A stretch of DNA of 64,000 nucleotides, taken from NCBI GenBank assembly GCA_045863195.1, contig BTUI01000004.1, forward strand, positions 1 to 64,000, written 5' to 3'. Under the pieces are notes generated by a model, which searched no databases, was not told where the DNA came from, and worked only from the letters and a program-made list of their open reading frames with translations. Made by a program: the position numbers and the translations under genes. Below, in pieces: positions 43,395 to 52,527 of this stretch (the first letter of the stretch is position 1; every line of letters begins with the position of its first letter). This DNA is from W-Chloroflexi-9 sp045863195. GTDB taxonomy: Bacteria; Chloroflexota; Dehalococcoidia; UBA2979.

Positions 43395-43503
43395 AGGCTC
43401 ACCTCCTCTCTGGACTGAATCTGGACTCCCAGCCCCGAATTAGGTGTGCAGCCGCCTGCTCTGGATTCCCCCTGGATTGTGGCTGGATTGGCGTGTTGCA
43501 CGC
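43395..43503 (+). promoter_or_regulatory. CTGGAYT heptamer array upstream of the transfer operon
   Basis: CTGGACT at 43410 and 43421, then CTGGATT at 43461, 43472 and 43483 (first bases). Pair and triplet each have 11-bp spacing, with a 40-bp step between. AGGCT stands 15 nt before the first repeat and GCGTGTTGCACG follows the last, matching the array before tadB almost base for base at the tail. It ends about 75 nt before the VirB6-like gene and is the likely main promoter of the type IV secretion operon. Confidence 0.75.
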
Positions 43504-43577
43504 TGCCCCCGTAGTCGCGGCCACCGCATCACCCAGGAGGGAGATGGGCGGCGCGAGACGGAAGGGGGTGAGTTCTC

Positions 43578-44768
43578 GTGCGAGGGACGCTGCTCGCCGT
43601 CGCCCTGGTCCTTGCCTGCTGGATCGGGGTCTCTTCCCCGGCCGCCGCACAGCAGGCATCCGACCCGCTTCGTGACCTCGTCTCCGTCGGCGCGCCCTTG
43701 GTCGCCTCGGCGGGGATGCCGTCCGCGGCGGAGCGGGCGATGGCGGCAGCGTCCCTGGCTGCCCCCGGGGCGAATGAGGTGGCTAATGCCGCCGTCGCTG
43801 GAGACTCCCCGGTAGGGGAGCCAGGCGTCGCCCCTGCGATCGGCGTCCCGAACCCGTTCGACGTGTTCTCCTCGCTGGACCCGCGGACGTGGGCGACCGC
43901 GATCCTCGATGCGATTGTCGGGCTCATTGCGGGGTCAATGATCGAGGCGATCCGCGGGTTCGTGGACTGGGCGTCCGGCCTCGGGGACTCGTCGCTCAAC
44001 ATCATCACCCGCACGCCGCCTGCCGGGACGTACGAGAGCACGACCGTCCGGGCCCTGTGGGACCTCTCGCGCGGCATCGCCAACGCGAGCCTCGCCGTCA
44101 TCGTCATGTGGGGCGGCTTCAACGTCATCATCAAACAGCACCTGATGCGCTCGCCCTACGACGGTGTGATGGAGCTCCTCCCGCGCATCCTGCTGGCCGC
44201 GATCGCCGCCAACCTCAGTCTCGAACTGGTGCGCGTCCTGATCGACCTCAACAACGCGCTCGCCGGCGCCGTGGGGGGAGTAGGTCTGCCCGGGTACGAC
44301 CAGGCCACGGCGTTCCAGTCCGACATGGCGATGGTGATGGTCGCGGTGACCTACGCGATCGTGGCGCTGCTGCTGACCTTCCAGATGCTCATGCGACTCG
44401 CCCTAATCTGCCTCCTGATCGTCGTTGCGCCGGTGATGGTGGTGACGTGGGTCCTCCCACAGACGCAGGGATGGGTGCGGTGGTGGGCGCACCTCCTGCC
44501 CATCACGGTCATGCAGCAGGCGGTCCAGGTGCTCGTGCTCCGCCTCGGCACGGCGCTGATGGTGGAACTGACGCCCGGCAGTCCGTCGAACGCGTTGCTG
44601 ACGCTGCTGCTCGGGATCGCCGTCTGCTACCTCACGCTCCGCGTGCCGTCGATGCTGTCCAGCCAGGCGCGGTACTCCGGCCTGAGCTCGGTGGTCTCGC
44701 TGGTCGTCCTCAGTCGGGCTGCGGGCGGACTCGGATCGCGCCTCGGCGCGGGTGCCGGAGCCCGCTGA
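43578..44768 (+). CDS. VirB6/TrbL-like conjugal transfer membrane protein
   Basis: 396 residues with a signal peptide (to about 25), a loop region and six or seven hydrophobic segments between about 95 and 385 (NASLAVIVMWGGFNVIIKQH, MVMVAVTYAIVALLLTFQML, MRLALICLLIVVAPVMVVTW). TrbL/VirB6 proteins form the inner-membrane channel of type IV secretion. GTG start with GGGGGTGAG upstream. First gene of the transfer operon; it shares one base with the next gene. Confidence 0.82.
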   Translation: MRGTLLAVALVLACWIGVSSPAAAQQASDPLRDLVSVGAPLVASAGMPSAAERAMAAASLAAPGANEVANAAVAGDSPVGEPGVAPAIGVPNPFDVFSSLDPRTWATAILDAIVGLIAGSMIEAIRGFVDWASGLGDSSLNIITRTPPAGTYESTTVRALWDLSRGIANASLAVIVMWGGFNVIIKQHLMRSPYDGVMELLPRILLAAIAANLSLELVRVLIDLNNALAGAVGGVGLPGYDQATAFQSDMAMVMVAVTYAIVALLLTFQMLMRLALICLLIVVAPVMVVTWVLPQTQGWVRWWAHLLPITVMQQAVQVLVLRLGTALMVELTPGSPSNALLTLLLGIAVCYLTLRVPSMLSSQARYSGLSSVVSLVVLSRAAGGLGSRLGAGAGAR

Positions 44769-45358
44769 TGGCGAAGCTCGTGCTCGTCGCTGGCTCCGTC
44801 TTCGGAGACTTCACGCGGGACGCGATGCGGCTCGTGGGGGCGCTGCTCGGAGCCGTGATGGCGATCGTCATCCTCACGGTCGTCGCCGTCGCCGTGACCA
44901 TCGCGGTGCCCTTCGCCGGGTTTGGCGGTGGCGGGTCGCAGCCGCCGGTACCGCCCGCCGAGCACCTGGCCGTCATGGTCGACGTCTCGAAGGAGACCGG
45001 GGTCCCGTGGGCGCTGCTCGCCGCGATCGCGTCGGTGGAGAGTGGATTCGGCCAGAACATGGCCACCTCCTGGGCGGGCGCGGTCGGCTACGGGCAGTTC
45101 ATGCCGCCGAGCTGGGCCGCGTTCGGTGAGGGCGGCGATCCCTACGACTACCGGGACGTGATCCCGGCGATGGCCCGCTATCTCCTCGCCGCCGATGTCC
45201 TGCGCGACATCCCGGGCGCGGTCTACGCCTACAACCACGACTGGGACTACGTCGCCCTCGTGCTCAGCCGCGCGACCTACTACGCCGTCTCCGCGGGCGA
45301 CATGGCAGCCGCCCTCGGCGCCAGCGTTCCCGTCGACATGGCCGGAGCGACGCCATGA
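44768..45358 (+). CDS. Lytic transglycosylase (SLT, VirB1-like)
   Basis: 196 residues: an N-terminal membrane segment (about 22-50) and an SLT domain with catalytic Glu in AAIASVESGFGQNM, then GAVGYGQFMPPSWAAFG and AVYAYNHDWDYV. VirB1-type enzymes cut peptidoglycan locally so that the secretion machine can span the wall. Translation start shares a base with the previous stop; the stop overlaps the next gene by 4 nt. Confidence 0.9.
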   Translation: MAKLVLVAGSVFGDFTRDAMRLVGALLGAVMAIVILTVVAVAVTIAVPFAGFGGGGSQPPVPPAEHLAVMVDVSKETGVPWALLAAIASVESGFGQNMATSWAGAVGYGQFMPPSWAAFGEGGDPYDYRDVIPAMARYLLAADVLRDIPGAVYAYNHDWDYVALVLSRATYYAVSAGDMAAALGASVPVDMAGATP

Positions 45359-45873
45359 CGGCGAGCCGAACACCGGGACTCGTGTTGATCGCGCTGGCCG
45401 CGGTGCTCCTCGCGTTCGCGGTAACGGGCGTGTGTGGGGGCGTCACGCAGCTCACGGCCCGCGATGACCAGTCACGCGCCGCAGAGTCCGCCGCGCGCAC
45501 CTTCGTCCTCGCGCTCGGGACGTTCGACTACCGCGATCAACGCGAGTACGCGGCGAGCCTCGCGCCGCTCACGACGGGGCCGTTGCGGGATGCGCTCGCC
45601 GCGGCATCGGTCGATCCCGAGGCGGCGCGGACGCGGCGCACGATGACGACACGGATCGAGTCCGCGTCCATCACGTCGCTCGCCGACGGCCTGGCCGCCG
45701 TCGCGGTCACGTCCACGCAGGAACGCCGGTGGGTGGACCCCGTACTGGGGCAGTCGCTCCACGAATCGCTCACGCAGCTCGTGCTCTGCCAGCTCGTCCG
45801 CGAGGACGGGCGCTGGCTCGTGGCCGGGCTCCATCCACAGGCAGTCGAGACGGCGCGCCCGGTCGCGCGCTGA
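45355..45873 (+). CDS. Membrane-anchored NTF2-like transfer protein (VirB8/TcpC-like candidate)
   Basis: 172 residues with one N-terminal span (about 8-30) and an exported alpha/beta domain (ARTFVLALGTFDYRDQREYA, then CQLVREDGRWLVAGLHPQ) of the cystatin/NTF2-like pattern seen in VirB8 and TcpC. These proteins bridge the channel components outside the membrane. Assignment rests on position and topology more than on sequence. Followed by the pilin-like gene with AGAAGGAG. Confidence 0.65.
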   Translation: MTASRTPGLVLIALAAVLLAFAVTGVCGGVTQLTARDDQSRAAESAARTFVLALGTFDYRDQREYAASLAPLTTGPLRDALAAASVDPEAARTRRTMTTRIESASITSLADGLAAVAVTSTQERRWVDPVLGQSLHESLTQLVLCQLVREDGRWLVAGLHPQAVETARPVAR

Positions 45874-45888
45874 GAGAAGGAGACAGGC

Positions 45889-46128
45889 ATGGATCAGATC
45901 AACGCAGTCTTCGCGAACATCCTGAATATCGGGGTCGGCATCGCGGTCGCGGTGGCCGCGGTCGCGACGATGGTGGGCGCCTTCATCTACATGACGGCAG
46001 CCGGCAATCCTCGCCAGATGGAGGTCGGCAAGGCCGCGATCGTCAATGCGCTGACGGGGCTCGTGATCGTCCTGCTGGCGCGCGTCATCGCCGGCCTCAT
46101 CCAGAGCGCCGTCACCGGGGCCGCCTGA
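45889..46128 (+). CDS. VirB2/TrbC-like small membrane protein
   Basis: 79 residues with two hydrophobic spans (about 12-37 and 52-76) separated by the short polar loop AAGNPRQMEVGKAA. The loop and spacing match the small channel or pilin subunit of Gram-positive and Chloroflexi-type secretion systems. No cleavable leader is clear. It shares its last base with the next ATG. Confidence 0.75.
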   Translation: MDQINAVFANILNIGVGIAVAVAAVATMVGAFIYMTAAGNPRQMEVGKAAIVNALTGLVIVLLARVIAGLIQSAVTGAA

Positions 46129-46502
46129 TGGAACGCCACGAGATCCCCACCCACCTCGATGTTGCGGACCGCGCGTTTCTCGGCCTCACGATCCGTCAGC
46201 TCCTTGCGGCGGCGATCGGACTGGCGCTCGCCTACGGCGCGGTCAACGACCTGCCCTTGCCGTTCGGACTGCGGCTCGCCAGCGCGCTCACGGTCGTGCT
46301 CGCCACCGCCGTACTCGTGCTCTGGCGGCCCGCTGGGCGGCCCGCGGAGGAGTGGGCGTTCGTGTTGTTGCGGTACTGGACGACGCCGCACGTCGCCGTG
46401 TGGCGGCCGCGCGAGCCTGCCGGCGATCCTCGTGAGTTGCGCGAGGTGGTGCTACCGCCGTCCCCCCGGTTGCAGCGAAAGGAGGCCGAGGATGCAGCGT
46501 AG
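46128..46502 (+). CDS. PrgI-family (VirB3-like) transfer protein
   Basis: 124 residues. The start MERHEIPTHLDVADRAFLGL followed by TIRQLLAAAIGLALAYGAV and a second span (ASALTVVLATAVLVLW) is the PrgI pattern: a short cytoplasmic head, two spans, then a cytoplasmic tail. PrgI/VirB3 partners the VirB4 ATPase, encoded two genes downstream. Overlaps the next gene by 11 nt. Confidence 0.85.
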   Translation: MERHEIPTHLDVADRAFLGLTIRQLLAAAIGLALAYGAVNDLPLPFGLRLASALTVVLATAVLVLWRPAGRPAEEWAFVLLRYWTTPHVAVWRPREPAGDPRELREVVLPPSPRLQRKEAEDAA

Positions 46503-47181
46503 GCACGCGAGCGCGCAGGAGTCGCTGCCGCTCGACGACGTATCCCGTGACGTGCTGTGCCTGCGCGGAGGCGACTACCGCGCGGTGCTGGAGGCGGGGA
46601 CCGTCAACTTCGCGCTCAAGTCGGAGACGGAGCAGGAGGCGATCCTCGCCGGGTACAAGCGCTTCCTCAACGGTCTGGCGTACCCGATCCAGGTGCTCGT
46701 GCGGATCGTCCCGACGGACGTCGAGGTCTACCTCTCCGGGCTGCGCGAGAGCCGGAGCGCCCGGCCCGGCGACATCTGGCGCCGCCTCGCACTCGACCAT
46801 GAGACCTTCGTGCGCCGCCTCGCGCGGGAACGCACCCTGCTCGACCGCCGCTGCTATGTCGTTGTCCCGGCCGGCGCTGGCGGCGTGTTTGAGCGCACCG
46901 GCTTCGCCTGGCCACGGCGACCGGCAGGACGGCGGGACGAGGCGACCACGATCGCCGTCGCCCGGCGCACGCTCACCTTCCGGTGCTCCGAACTCGCGCA
47001 GGGACTCGCCGCGTTCGGGGTTCCGACGCGGCGTCTGGCTGCCGAGGAGCTGGTGGCGTTGTGGCGTGCCTCGTTGGCCGGCACGGCGGTGACGGCGGGC
47101 GGTGCGCCTCCGCTGGCGACACCGGTGCTAACCGCGCCGCCGGTCGCGGCCGTCCAGGGCAAGGAGGCCGCCCGTGCCTAG
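46492..47181 (+). CDS. VirB4 N-terminal-like transfer protein (separate subunit)
   Basis: 229 residues resembling the TraC/VirB4 N-terminal domain: NFALKSETEQEAILAGYKRF, then YPIQVLVRIVPTDVEVYLSG and a further domain with RTLLDRRCYVVVPAG. There is no Walker motif. In many systems this domain is fused to the ATPase; here it precedes the ATPase gene as its own chain, overlapping by 8 nt. It probably docks VirB4 on the PrgI-like membrane partner. Confidence 0.75.
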   Translation: MQRRHASAQESLPLDDVSRDVLCLRGGDYRAVLEAGTVNFALKSETEQEAILAGYKRFLNGLAYPIQVLVRIVPTDVEVYLSGLRESRSARPGDIWRRLALDHETFVRRLARERTLLDRRCYVVVPAGAGGVFERTGFAWPRRPAGRRDEATTIAVARRTLTFRCSELAQGLAAFGVPTRRLAAEELVALWRASLAGTAVTAGGAPPLATPVLTAPPVAAVQGKEAARA

Positions 47182-48982
47182 CCTCTCCTCCTGGCGCCGG
47201 CAACCGGCGCGGTCCGCGCCAGCCGGCCAGTCGTTCGCGCTTGGCACGCGTACGGCGGCGGACATCGCCGCTCCGTCTGCGATCGCCGAGGCGCGCGCGG
47301 AGGTCACGATCGACGGCTCGGCGAGCCGCGTGCTCGCGATCACGGACTACCCGCGCCACGTCACACCGAACTGGCTCGGACGGCTGATCGACGCCGACGA
47401 GCCACTGGACGTGAGCCTGCATCTGGAGCCACTCGACTCCAGCGGCGTCGTCCGGTCGCTGACGCACCGGATGGTCGAACTGCAGTCGTCGCGCATGCTC
47501 GATGCGAGAGGCGGCCGGATCGCGAGCATCGAGCGCGAGGTGGCGTATGAGGATGTGGAACGTCTGCGCGACGCGCTGGAGCGTGGCGACGAGCGCGTGT
47601 TTTCGACGGCGCTCTACCTCCGCCTCCGCGGACGCACCGCCGCCGCGCTCGACGAGAGCGCGACGCGCGTGGCGGGACTGCTCGGCGGCATGATGGCCGG
47701 CGCGCGTCCGGCACTATACGAGATGTTGCCGGGCGTCCTGGCCTGCCTGCCTGCGGGGCAGGACCACCTGCGCCGGCGCCGCAACCTCGACACGTCGAGC
47801 CTCGCCACCATGCTCCCGTTCGGGTCGAGTCACCTCGCGGTGACGGACGGCATCCTCTACGGCGAGAACGCGCACAACCACTCGCTCGTGGTCCACAACC
47901 CCTTCGGCAGCGAACAGGAGAACGCGAACAAGACCGTCTTCGCCAAGTCGGGGGCGGGCAAGAGCTACCTCTGCAAGATCGAGGCGTTGCGCGCGCTGCT
48001 GCTCGGCATCGACTACCTCGTGATCGACCCCGAGGACGAGTACGGACGGCTGTGCGAGGCGGTCGGGGGGCAGATGGTCCGCCTCTCGGGGTCGTCGCCG
48101 CACCACATCAACCCGTTCGACCTCGCGGCGGCGACGGACGACGACGAGGGCCGCGACCCGCTCGCCGAGCGCGTGCTCGCGCTCCAGGGCCTGCTCGGCG
48201 TGATGCTCGCGGACCCCGGTCAACCGCTCGGCCAGCGCGAGCGGGGCGTGCTCGACGAGGCGCTCTATGAGACCTACCGGCGCGCGGGCATCACACGCGA
48301 CGCGACCACGCACAGCCTCTCCGTCCCCGTCCTGCGCGACCTCTTCAACGTGCTGCGCGAACGCGAGGAGCCACACGGCCTCGCCGACCGGCTCGCCCGC
48401 TATGTGGACGGGAGCCTGGGACACGTCTTCTCGGAGCGGACCACGGCGTCCCTCGACCGCCCCTTCGTCGTCTTTCAGATGCGCGACCTCGAGGAAGAGC
48501 TGCGTCCCGTCGCCATGTACGTGATTGCGGACCATGTGTGGCGTGAAGTCACGCGCAAGCCGCGGCCACGGATGCTCCTGATCGATGAGGCGTGGTCGCT
48601 CGTGCGCCACGCCGACGGCGCGCGCTTTCTCGCGGAGATGGCAAGACGGGCGCGCAAGCGGTGGCTGGGCCTGACCACGGTGACGCAGGACGTCGAAGAC
48701 TTCCTCGCCTCCGCCGAGGGCCACACGATCCTCGCCAACAGCTCCGTGCAACTGCTCATGCGGCAGGACAGCTCGACGATCGGCATCGTCGAGCAGACCT
48801 TCGGGCTCTCGCGCGGAGAGCGCGAGTTCCTTCTCGGTTGCCGTCGCGGCGAGGGGCTGTTCCTCGCGCGCGGCAACCACGTCGCGCTGCGCGTTGAGGC
48901 GAGTGAGCTCGAACACGCGCTGGCGACGACATCGCCGGCGGAGCTCGCCCGGCAACGGGAGGAGGACCGTGATGACGGTTGA
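47174..48982 (+). CDS. virB4: VirB4-family conjugation ATPase
   Basis: 602 residues with Walker A AKSGAGKSYL (about 258-266), Walker B MLLIDEAWSLV, and the VirB4 blocks YLVIDPEDEYGRL and LGLTTVTQDVEDFLAS plus NSSVQLLMRQD. It energises assembly and substrate passage through the secretion channel, sitting at the inner membrane face. GTG start with AAGGAGG. It overlaps the second primase gene by 11 nt. Confidence 0.93.
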   Translation: MPSLSSWRRQPARSAPAGQSFALGTRTAADIAAPSAIAEARAEVTIDGSASRVLAITDYPRHVTPNWLGRLIDADEPLDVSLHLEPLDSSGVVRSLTHRMVELQSSRMLDARGGRIASIEREVAYEDVERLRDALERGDERVFSTALYLRLRGRTAAALDESATRVAGLLGGMMAGARPALYEMLPGVLACLPAGQDHLRRRRNLDTSSLATMLPFGSSHLAVTDGILYGENAHNHSLVVHNPFGSEQENANKTVFAKSGAGKSYLCKIEALRALLLGIDYLVIDPEDEYGRLCEAVGGQMVRLSGSSPHHINPFDLAAATDDDEGRDPLAERVLALQGLLGVMLADPGQPLGQRERGVLDEALYETYRRAGITRDATTHSLSVPVLRDLFNVLREREEPHGLADRLARYVDGSLGHVFSERTTASLDRPFVVFQMRDLEEELRPVAMYVIADHVWREVTRKPRPRMLLIDEAWSLVRHADGARFLAEMARRARKRWLGLTTVTQDVEDFLASAEGHTILANSSVQLLMRQDSSTIGIVEQTFGLSRGEREFLLGCRRGEGLFLARGNHVALRVEASELEHALATTSPAELARQREEDRDDG

Positions 48983-50033
48983 CGTCGAGCGGATCAAGCG
49001 GGCGCACCCGATCGCCGACGTGATCGCGGCGCACGGCGTCGCGCTGCGGCCGACCGGACGGCGGTTCATGGGGCGGTGCCCGTTTCACTCCGACGACCGC
49101 CCGAGCTTCGTCGTCTATCCCGACACGCGGAGCTATTACTGCTTCGGGTGCGGTAGCAGCGGCGACGTGATCGACTTCGTCCGCCGCGCGCGGGACCTCG
49201 GGTTCGCGCAGGCGGTCGCGTATCTCGGCGAGCAGCCGCCACCACCGTCGGCGCTGTCGGCTCCGAAGCAGGGGCCACAGCAGGCGGTACGGCTGTCGGT
49301 GGACGACCGGCTGATCCTCACCGCGGCCTGCGAGCTCTACCACGAGGCGCTCTTTCAGACGCCAGATGCCCTGCGTTACCTGGAGGAGCGACACATCCCG
49401 CCGTGGCTCGCGCGGCGGGCGCGCCTCGGGTACAGCGACGGACGCTCGCTGCTCGCCTACCTCAAGCGTCGCCGCCTCAGCGTCCGTCGTGCGGTCGAGA
49501 TGGGGCTCTGCTACCCGGACCGCCGCCCCGGCCGTGACGAACGCGAAGCGATGCGCGGCCGGATCGTGATCCCCGACCTGCGTAGCGGCTACTGCGGGTG
49601 GATGACCGGGCGCGTGCTTGCCGGCACGTCCGACCATCCCTACCTCAACCTCGCCCTGCCGAAGCCGTTGCTCGGGTACGACGCGGTGCGCGGGCGACCG
49701 CGCGTGATCCTGACCGAAGGACCGTTCGACTGGCTCGCGCTGCTCTCCTGGGGACTCCCGGCGTGCGCCCTGCTCGGTACGCAGCCGGCGCCGCACGCGC
49801 TTCGCCTCCTCGACCGCACGCGCTCGGTCGTGCTCGTGCTGGATGGCGACGAACCCGGCCGGGAGGGCGCGGCCACCCTGGCGGAGGCGCTCGGCGACCG
49901 CGCCACCGTCATCACGCTCCCTGAAGGCATCAAGGACGTGAGCCAGTTGAGCCTGCGGCCCGACGGCCGCGAGACCTTCTTCGAGTTGTTGGACGAAGCG
50001 GAGAGGAGTGCGCACGATGCGGCGTCGGCGTAG
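48972..50033 (+). CDS. DnaG-like primase (CHC2 zinc finger and Toprim), transfer-operon copy
   Basis: 353 residues with the same plan as the left-arm primase: CPFH and CFGC zinc ligands, GDVIDFVRRA, Toprim Glu in EGPFDWLAL and LVLDGDEPGREGA. It also lacks the helicase-binding C-domain. Placed between VirB4 and the coupling ATPase, it is suited to priming the transferred strand in the recipient or during transfer. Residue identity with the left-arm copy is high only around the zinc and Toprim motifs, so the duplication is old or the copies were acquired independently. Confidence 0.9.
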   Translation: MTVDVERIKRAHPIADVIAAHGVALRPTGRRFMGRCPFHSDDRPSFVVYPDTRSYYCFGCGSSGDVIDFVRRARDLGFAQAVAYLGEQPPPPSALSAPKQGPQQAVRLSVDDRLILTAACELYHEALFQTPDALRYLEERHIPPWLARRARLGYSDGRSLLAYLKRRRLSVRRAVEMGLCYPDRRPGRDEREAMRGRIVIPDLRSGYCGWMTGRVLAGTSDHPYLNLALPKPLLGYDAVRGRPRVILTEGPFDWLALLSWGLPACALLGTQPAPHALRLLDRTRSVVLVLDGDEPGREGAATLAEALGDRATVITLPEGIKDVSQLSLRPDGRETFFELLDEAERSAHDAASA

Positions 50034-52527
50034 CGATCCGTCGTTCGTCGTCGAGGTCGTGCCGCCGCGCGGGCTCGAAGGCAGCATGAGCGCCGCGCGC
50101 GGGATGCTCGGGGCACTGGTCGGCGAGGCACTCGCGCTTGACGTCGCGATCACCGCGGACGGGCCGCGCTGGTACGTCCACTCCGCGACCGCGGACGGCC
50201 TCGAGCGGGCGCTGGCGCAGGTGCGCGCGGCGTACCCGCAGGCTGCGGTCGAACGGCTGGCGCACGATCCGGCGGTCGCCGCTCCCGGCGAGCAGGCGGT
50301 CATGGTCGAACTGCGGCCCGCCGCGGAGCCGGCGCTGCCGCTCCGCCTCGAGTGGCGCGGCGAACGCGACCCGCTGGCGGGCGTCGTCGCCGCCGTCGAG
50401 CCAGCGGCGGGCGAGCGTGTCATCTGCCGCCTGTCGATCGGGTCCGCGCGGCCGCGGAGCGCCGACCGGATCCGACGGCGCGAGGAGCAGCCGCCCACGC
50501 GCCGGCAGTACGAGCACGGCGCGCCGGCGAGCCTGATCCCGGTCGCCGCGCTGATGGCCGTGGTGGCGGCGGTGCTGCAGGGCCGCCGCTGGTATGAGGA
50601 GGGCGAGTGGGCGCTCATCGCCGCCGCCTGCGGTGCGCTGCTCGTCGGCCTCCCCGTGCTGGCGACCGTCGCGGTGCGGCTGTTCATCGGGCGTGCGCCG
50701 ATCCCGCCGCGTGTGGTCGCAGCGAAGCTGACCGGCCCACTCGTGACCGCCAGCCTCGACGTACGCGCGATCGGACACGACCCGGCCCGCCTGCGGGCGC
50801 TTGTCGCGCAGACCGCGGCGGCGTACGCCGCCTATGACGACGCCGCTGGCGGTGGCTTGCGGGCCGGTGAACTGCGTCCGCCGCGCCCGCCCCGGAGGGC
50901 GCGTCAACCGCTGCTGCTGAACACGGGCGAGGCCGCGGCGCTCTGGCATCTTCCGGAGGCGGAGGGAACGCCGCTCCGCGTCCGGCGCACGACGGCGCAG
51001 CGGCTCGCGCCCGCGCCGGGCCACGCGACGCAGGGCGTGCGAGTAGGGGTCTCGACGGTCGGGCGGGCAGACGTACCGGTCCACCTGCCCGCGCCGCTGT
51101 TGCACCGCAATCACTTCCTGGTGGCGAAGACGCGGCGGGGGAAGTCCACACTGCTCCGGCACATCGCCGCCGGGGTGATGGAGCGGGTCGCTGCGGGCGT
51201 CGAGGACACGGCGCTGGTCGTCGTCGATCCTCATCAGGATCTCGCGGAGGCCGTGCTCGCCTCCGTCCCGCCCGAACTGATGGACCGGACGATCTACCTG
51301 GACTTCGCGCACCTCGACTGGCCGATCGGACTCAACCTGATCGATGTCACCCTCTTCCCCGACCGCGACAAGGCGGTCGAGAGCGTCGTCACGATCATGA
51401 ACCGCCTCTGGCCGGACAACTGGGGACCGCGCATGGAGGGGGCGCTCCGGGCGTCGCTCTCAGCGCTGCACGAGATCAACACGCGCCGATCGCGCGTGGA
51501 GCAGTTCACGCTGCTGGACGTCGCGCCGTTCCTCACAAACCCGGGGTTCCGCAACGACCTGCTCACGGAGGTCGAGGACCTCGCGGTCGCCGCGTGGTGG
51601 CGCGACAACTTCACGTTCGCCGGGCGCGTCCTGCAGCAGCAGACCGCGAACCCGGTGACGTCGAAGATCGGGCGGTTCACCGTCACCGAGGCCAGCAGGC
51701 TCGTGCTGGGGCAGCCGCGTTCGACGTTCGATCCGCGCGCGATCATCCGCGACGGCGGCGTGCTCGTCGTCAACACGGCGGTCGGGACGCTCGGCGAAGG
51801 CGCCGCGTCGCTCGTCGGGGCAACGGTCCTGAACCTGCTCGGCCTCCTCGTCGAGGAGCAGGTCGCAGTGACCCCCGAAGCACGTCGCCGCATCGTCCAT
51901 CTCGTCGACGAGTCGAGCACGCTCGGCGCGGTCGACTACTCCCGCATGCTCTCCGAGCTGGGGAAGTATGGAGCCTCGTTCACGCTCGCCACGCAGGCGC
52001 TCGCGAAGCTCGACAGCATCGACCGGGAACTGCTGCCCACCATCCTGGCGAACAGCGACGGCCTGACGGTGTTCGGCGCGAGTGCCGAGGATGCACGGCG
52101 GCTGCTGCCGGAGCTCGGGGGCGACCTCGAAGTCGAGGACGTGGTCTCGCTCGACGACTTCTCGGCGTACGCGCGCTGGTGGGACGGCTTCGGGCGCCCG
52201 CCTGCGTTCACCCTCCGGGTCGATCCTCCGCCACCGTCCGATCCGGATCGGACACGCGCAATCGCGGAACGCTCCGCCCAGCGGCACGGGCGGCCGCGCG
52301 CGCTGGTCGCCGCGGAGATCGCCACGGTCCTGGCGGCGCGCTTCCCGAAGGAGACCGGCGACGGCCGGGAGTTGCGGACGGATGAGCCAGCGGCGGTCGC
52401 ATCGACAGCCGATCCGAGTACGGGGAGCGACGGCAGCACCAGCCCGACGGGCCGGACGGACGAACCAGAGAGCGGGGAAGCGGAGCGGGCAGTCGCCCGC
52501 GGGAACAACCAGAGGAGGCAGGAATGA
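50017..52527 (+). CDS. VirD4/TraG-like coupling ATPase (HerA-type motor)
   Basis: 836 residues. The N-terminal region has two hydrophobic segments (SLIPVAALMAVVAAVLQG, then ALIAAACGALLVGLPVLATV), followed by a motor domain with Walker A AKTRRGKSTL, Walker B VVVDPHQDLAEAV and the VDESSTLGAVDY segment. An acidic, Ser/Thr-rich tail closes it. Coupling proteins recruit the relaxed DNA and pump it into the channel. ATG with GAGAGGAG 8 nt upstream, 17 bp inside the primase gene. Overlaps the next gene by 4 nt. Confidence 0.87.
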   Translation: MRRRRSDPSFVVEVVPPRGLEGSMSAARGMLGALVGEALALDVAITADGPRWYVHSATADGLERALAQVRAAYPQAAVERLAHDPAVAAPGEQAVMVELRPAAEPALPLRLEWRGERDPLAGVVAAVEPAAGERVICRLSIGSARPRSADRIRRREEQPPTRRQYEHGAPASLIPVAALMAVVAAVLQGRRWYEEGEWALIAAACGALLVGLPVLATVAVRLFIGRAPIPPRVVAAKLTGPLVTASLDVRAIGHDPARLRALVAQTAAAYAAYDDAAGGGLRAGELRPPRPPRRARQPLLLNTGEAAALWHLPEAEGTPLRVRRTTAQRLAPAPGHATQGVRVGVSTVGRADVPVHLPAPLLHRNHFLVAKTRRGKSTLLRHIAAGVMERVAAGVEDTALVVVDPHQDLAEAVLASVPPELMDRTIYLDFAHLDWPIGLNLIDVTLFPDRDKAVESVVTIMNRLWPDNWGPRMEGALRASLSALHEINTRRSRVEQFTLLDVAPFLTNPGFRNDLLTEVEDLAVAAWWRDNFTFAGRVLQQQTANPVTSKIGRFTVTEASRLVLGQPRSTFDPRAIIRDGGVLVVNTAVGTLGEGAASLVGATVLNLLGLLVEEQVAVTPEARRRIVHLVDESSTLGAVDYSRMLSELGKYGASFTLATQALAKLDSIDRELLPTILANSDGLTVFGASAEDARRLLPELGGDLEVEDVVSLDDFSAYARWWDGFGRPPAFTLRVDPPPPSDPDRTRAIAERSAQRHGRPRALVAAEIATVLAARFPKETGDGRELRTDEPAAVASTADPSTGSDGSTSPTGRTDEPESGEAERAVARGNNQRRQE

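Noticed and set aside
43200..43577. An active insertion sequence
   Set aside because: Only the frameshifted C-terminal end of an IS3-type transposase is left, without upstream part or terminal repeats.
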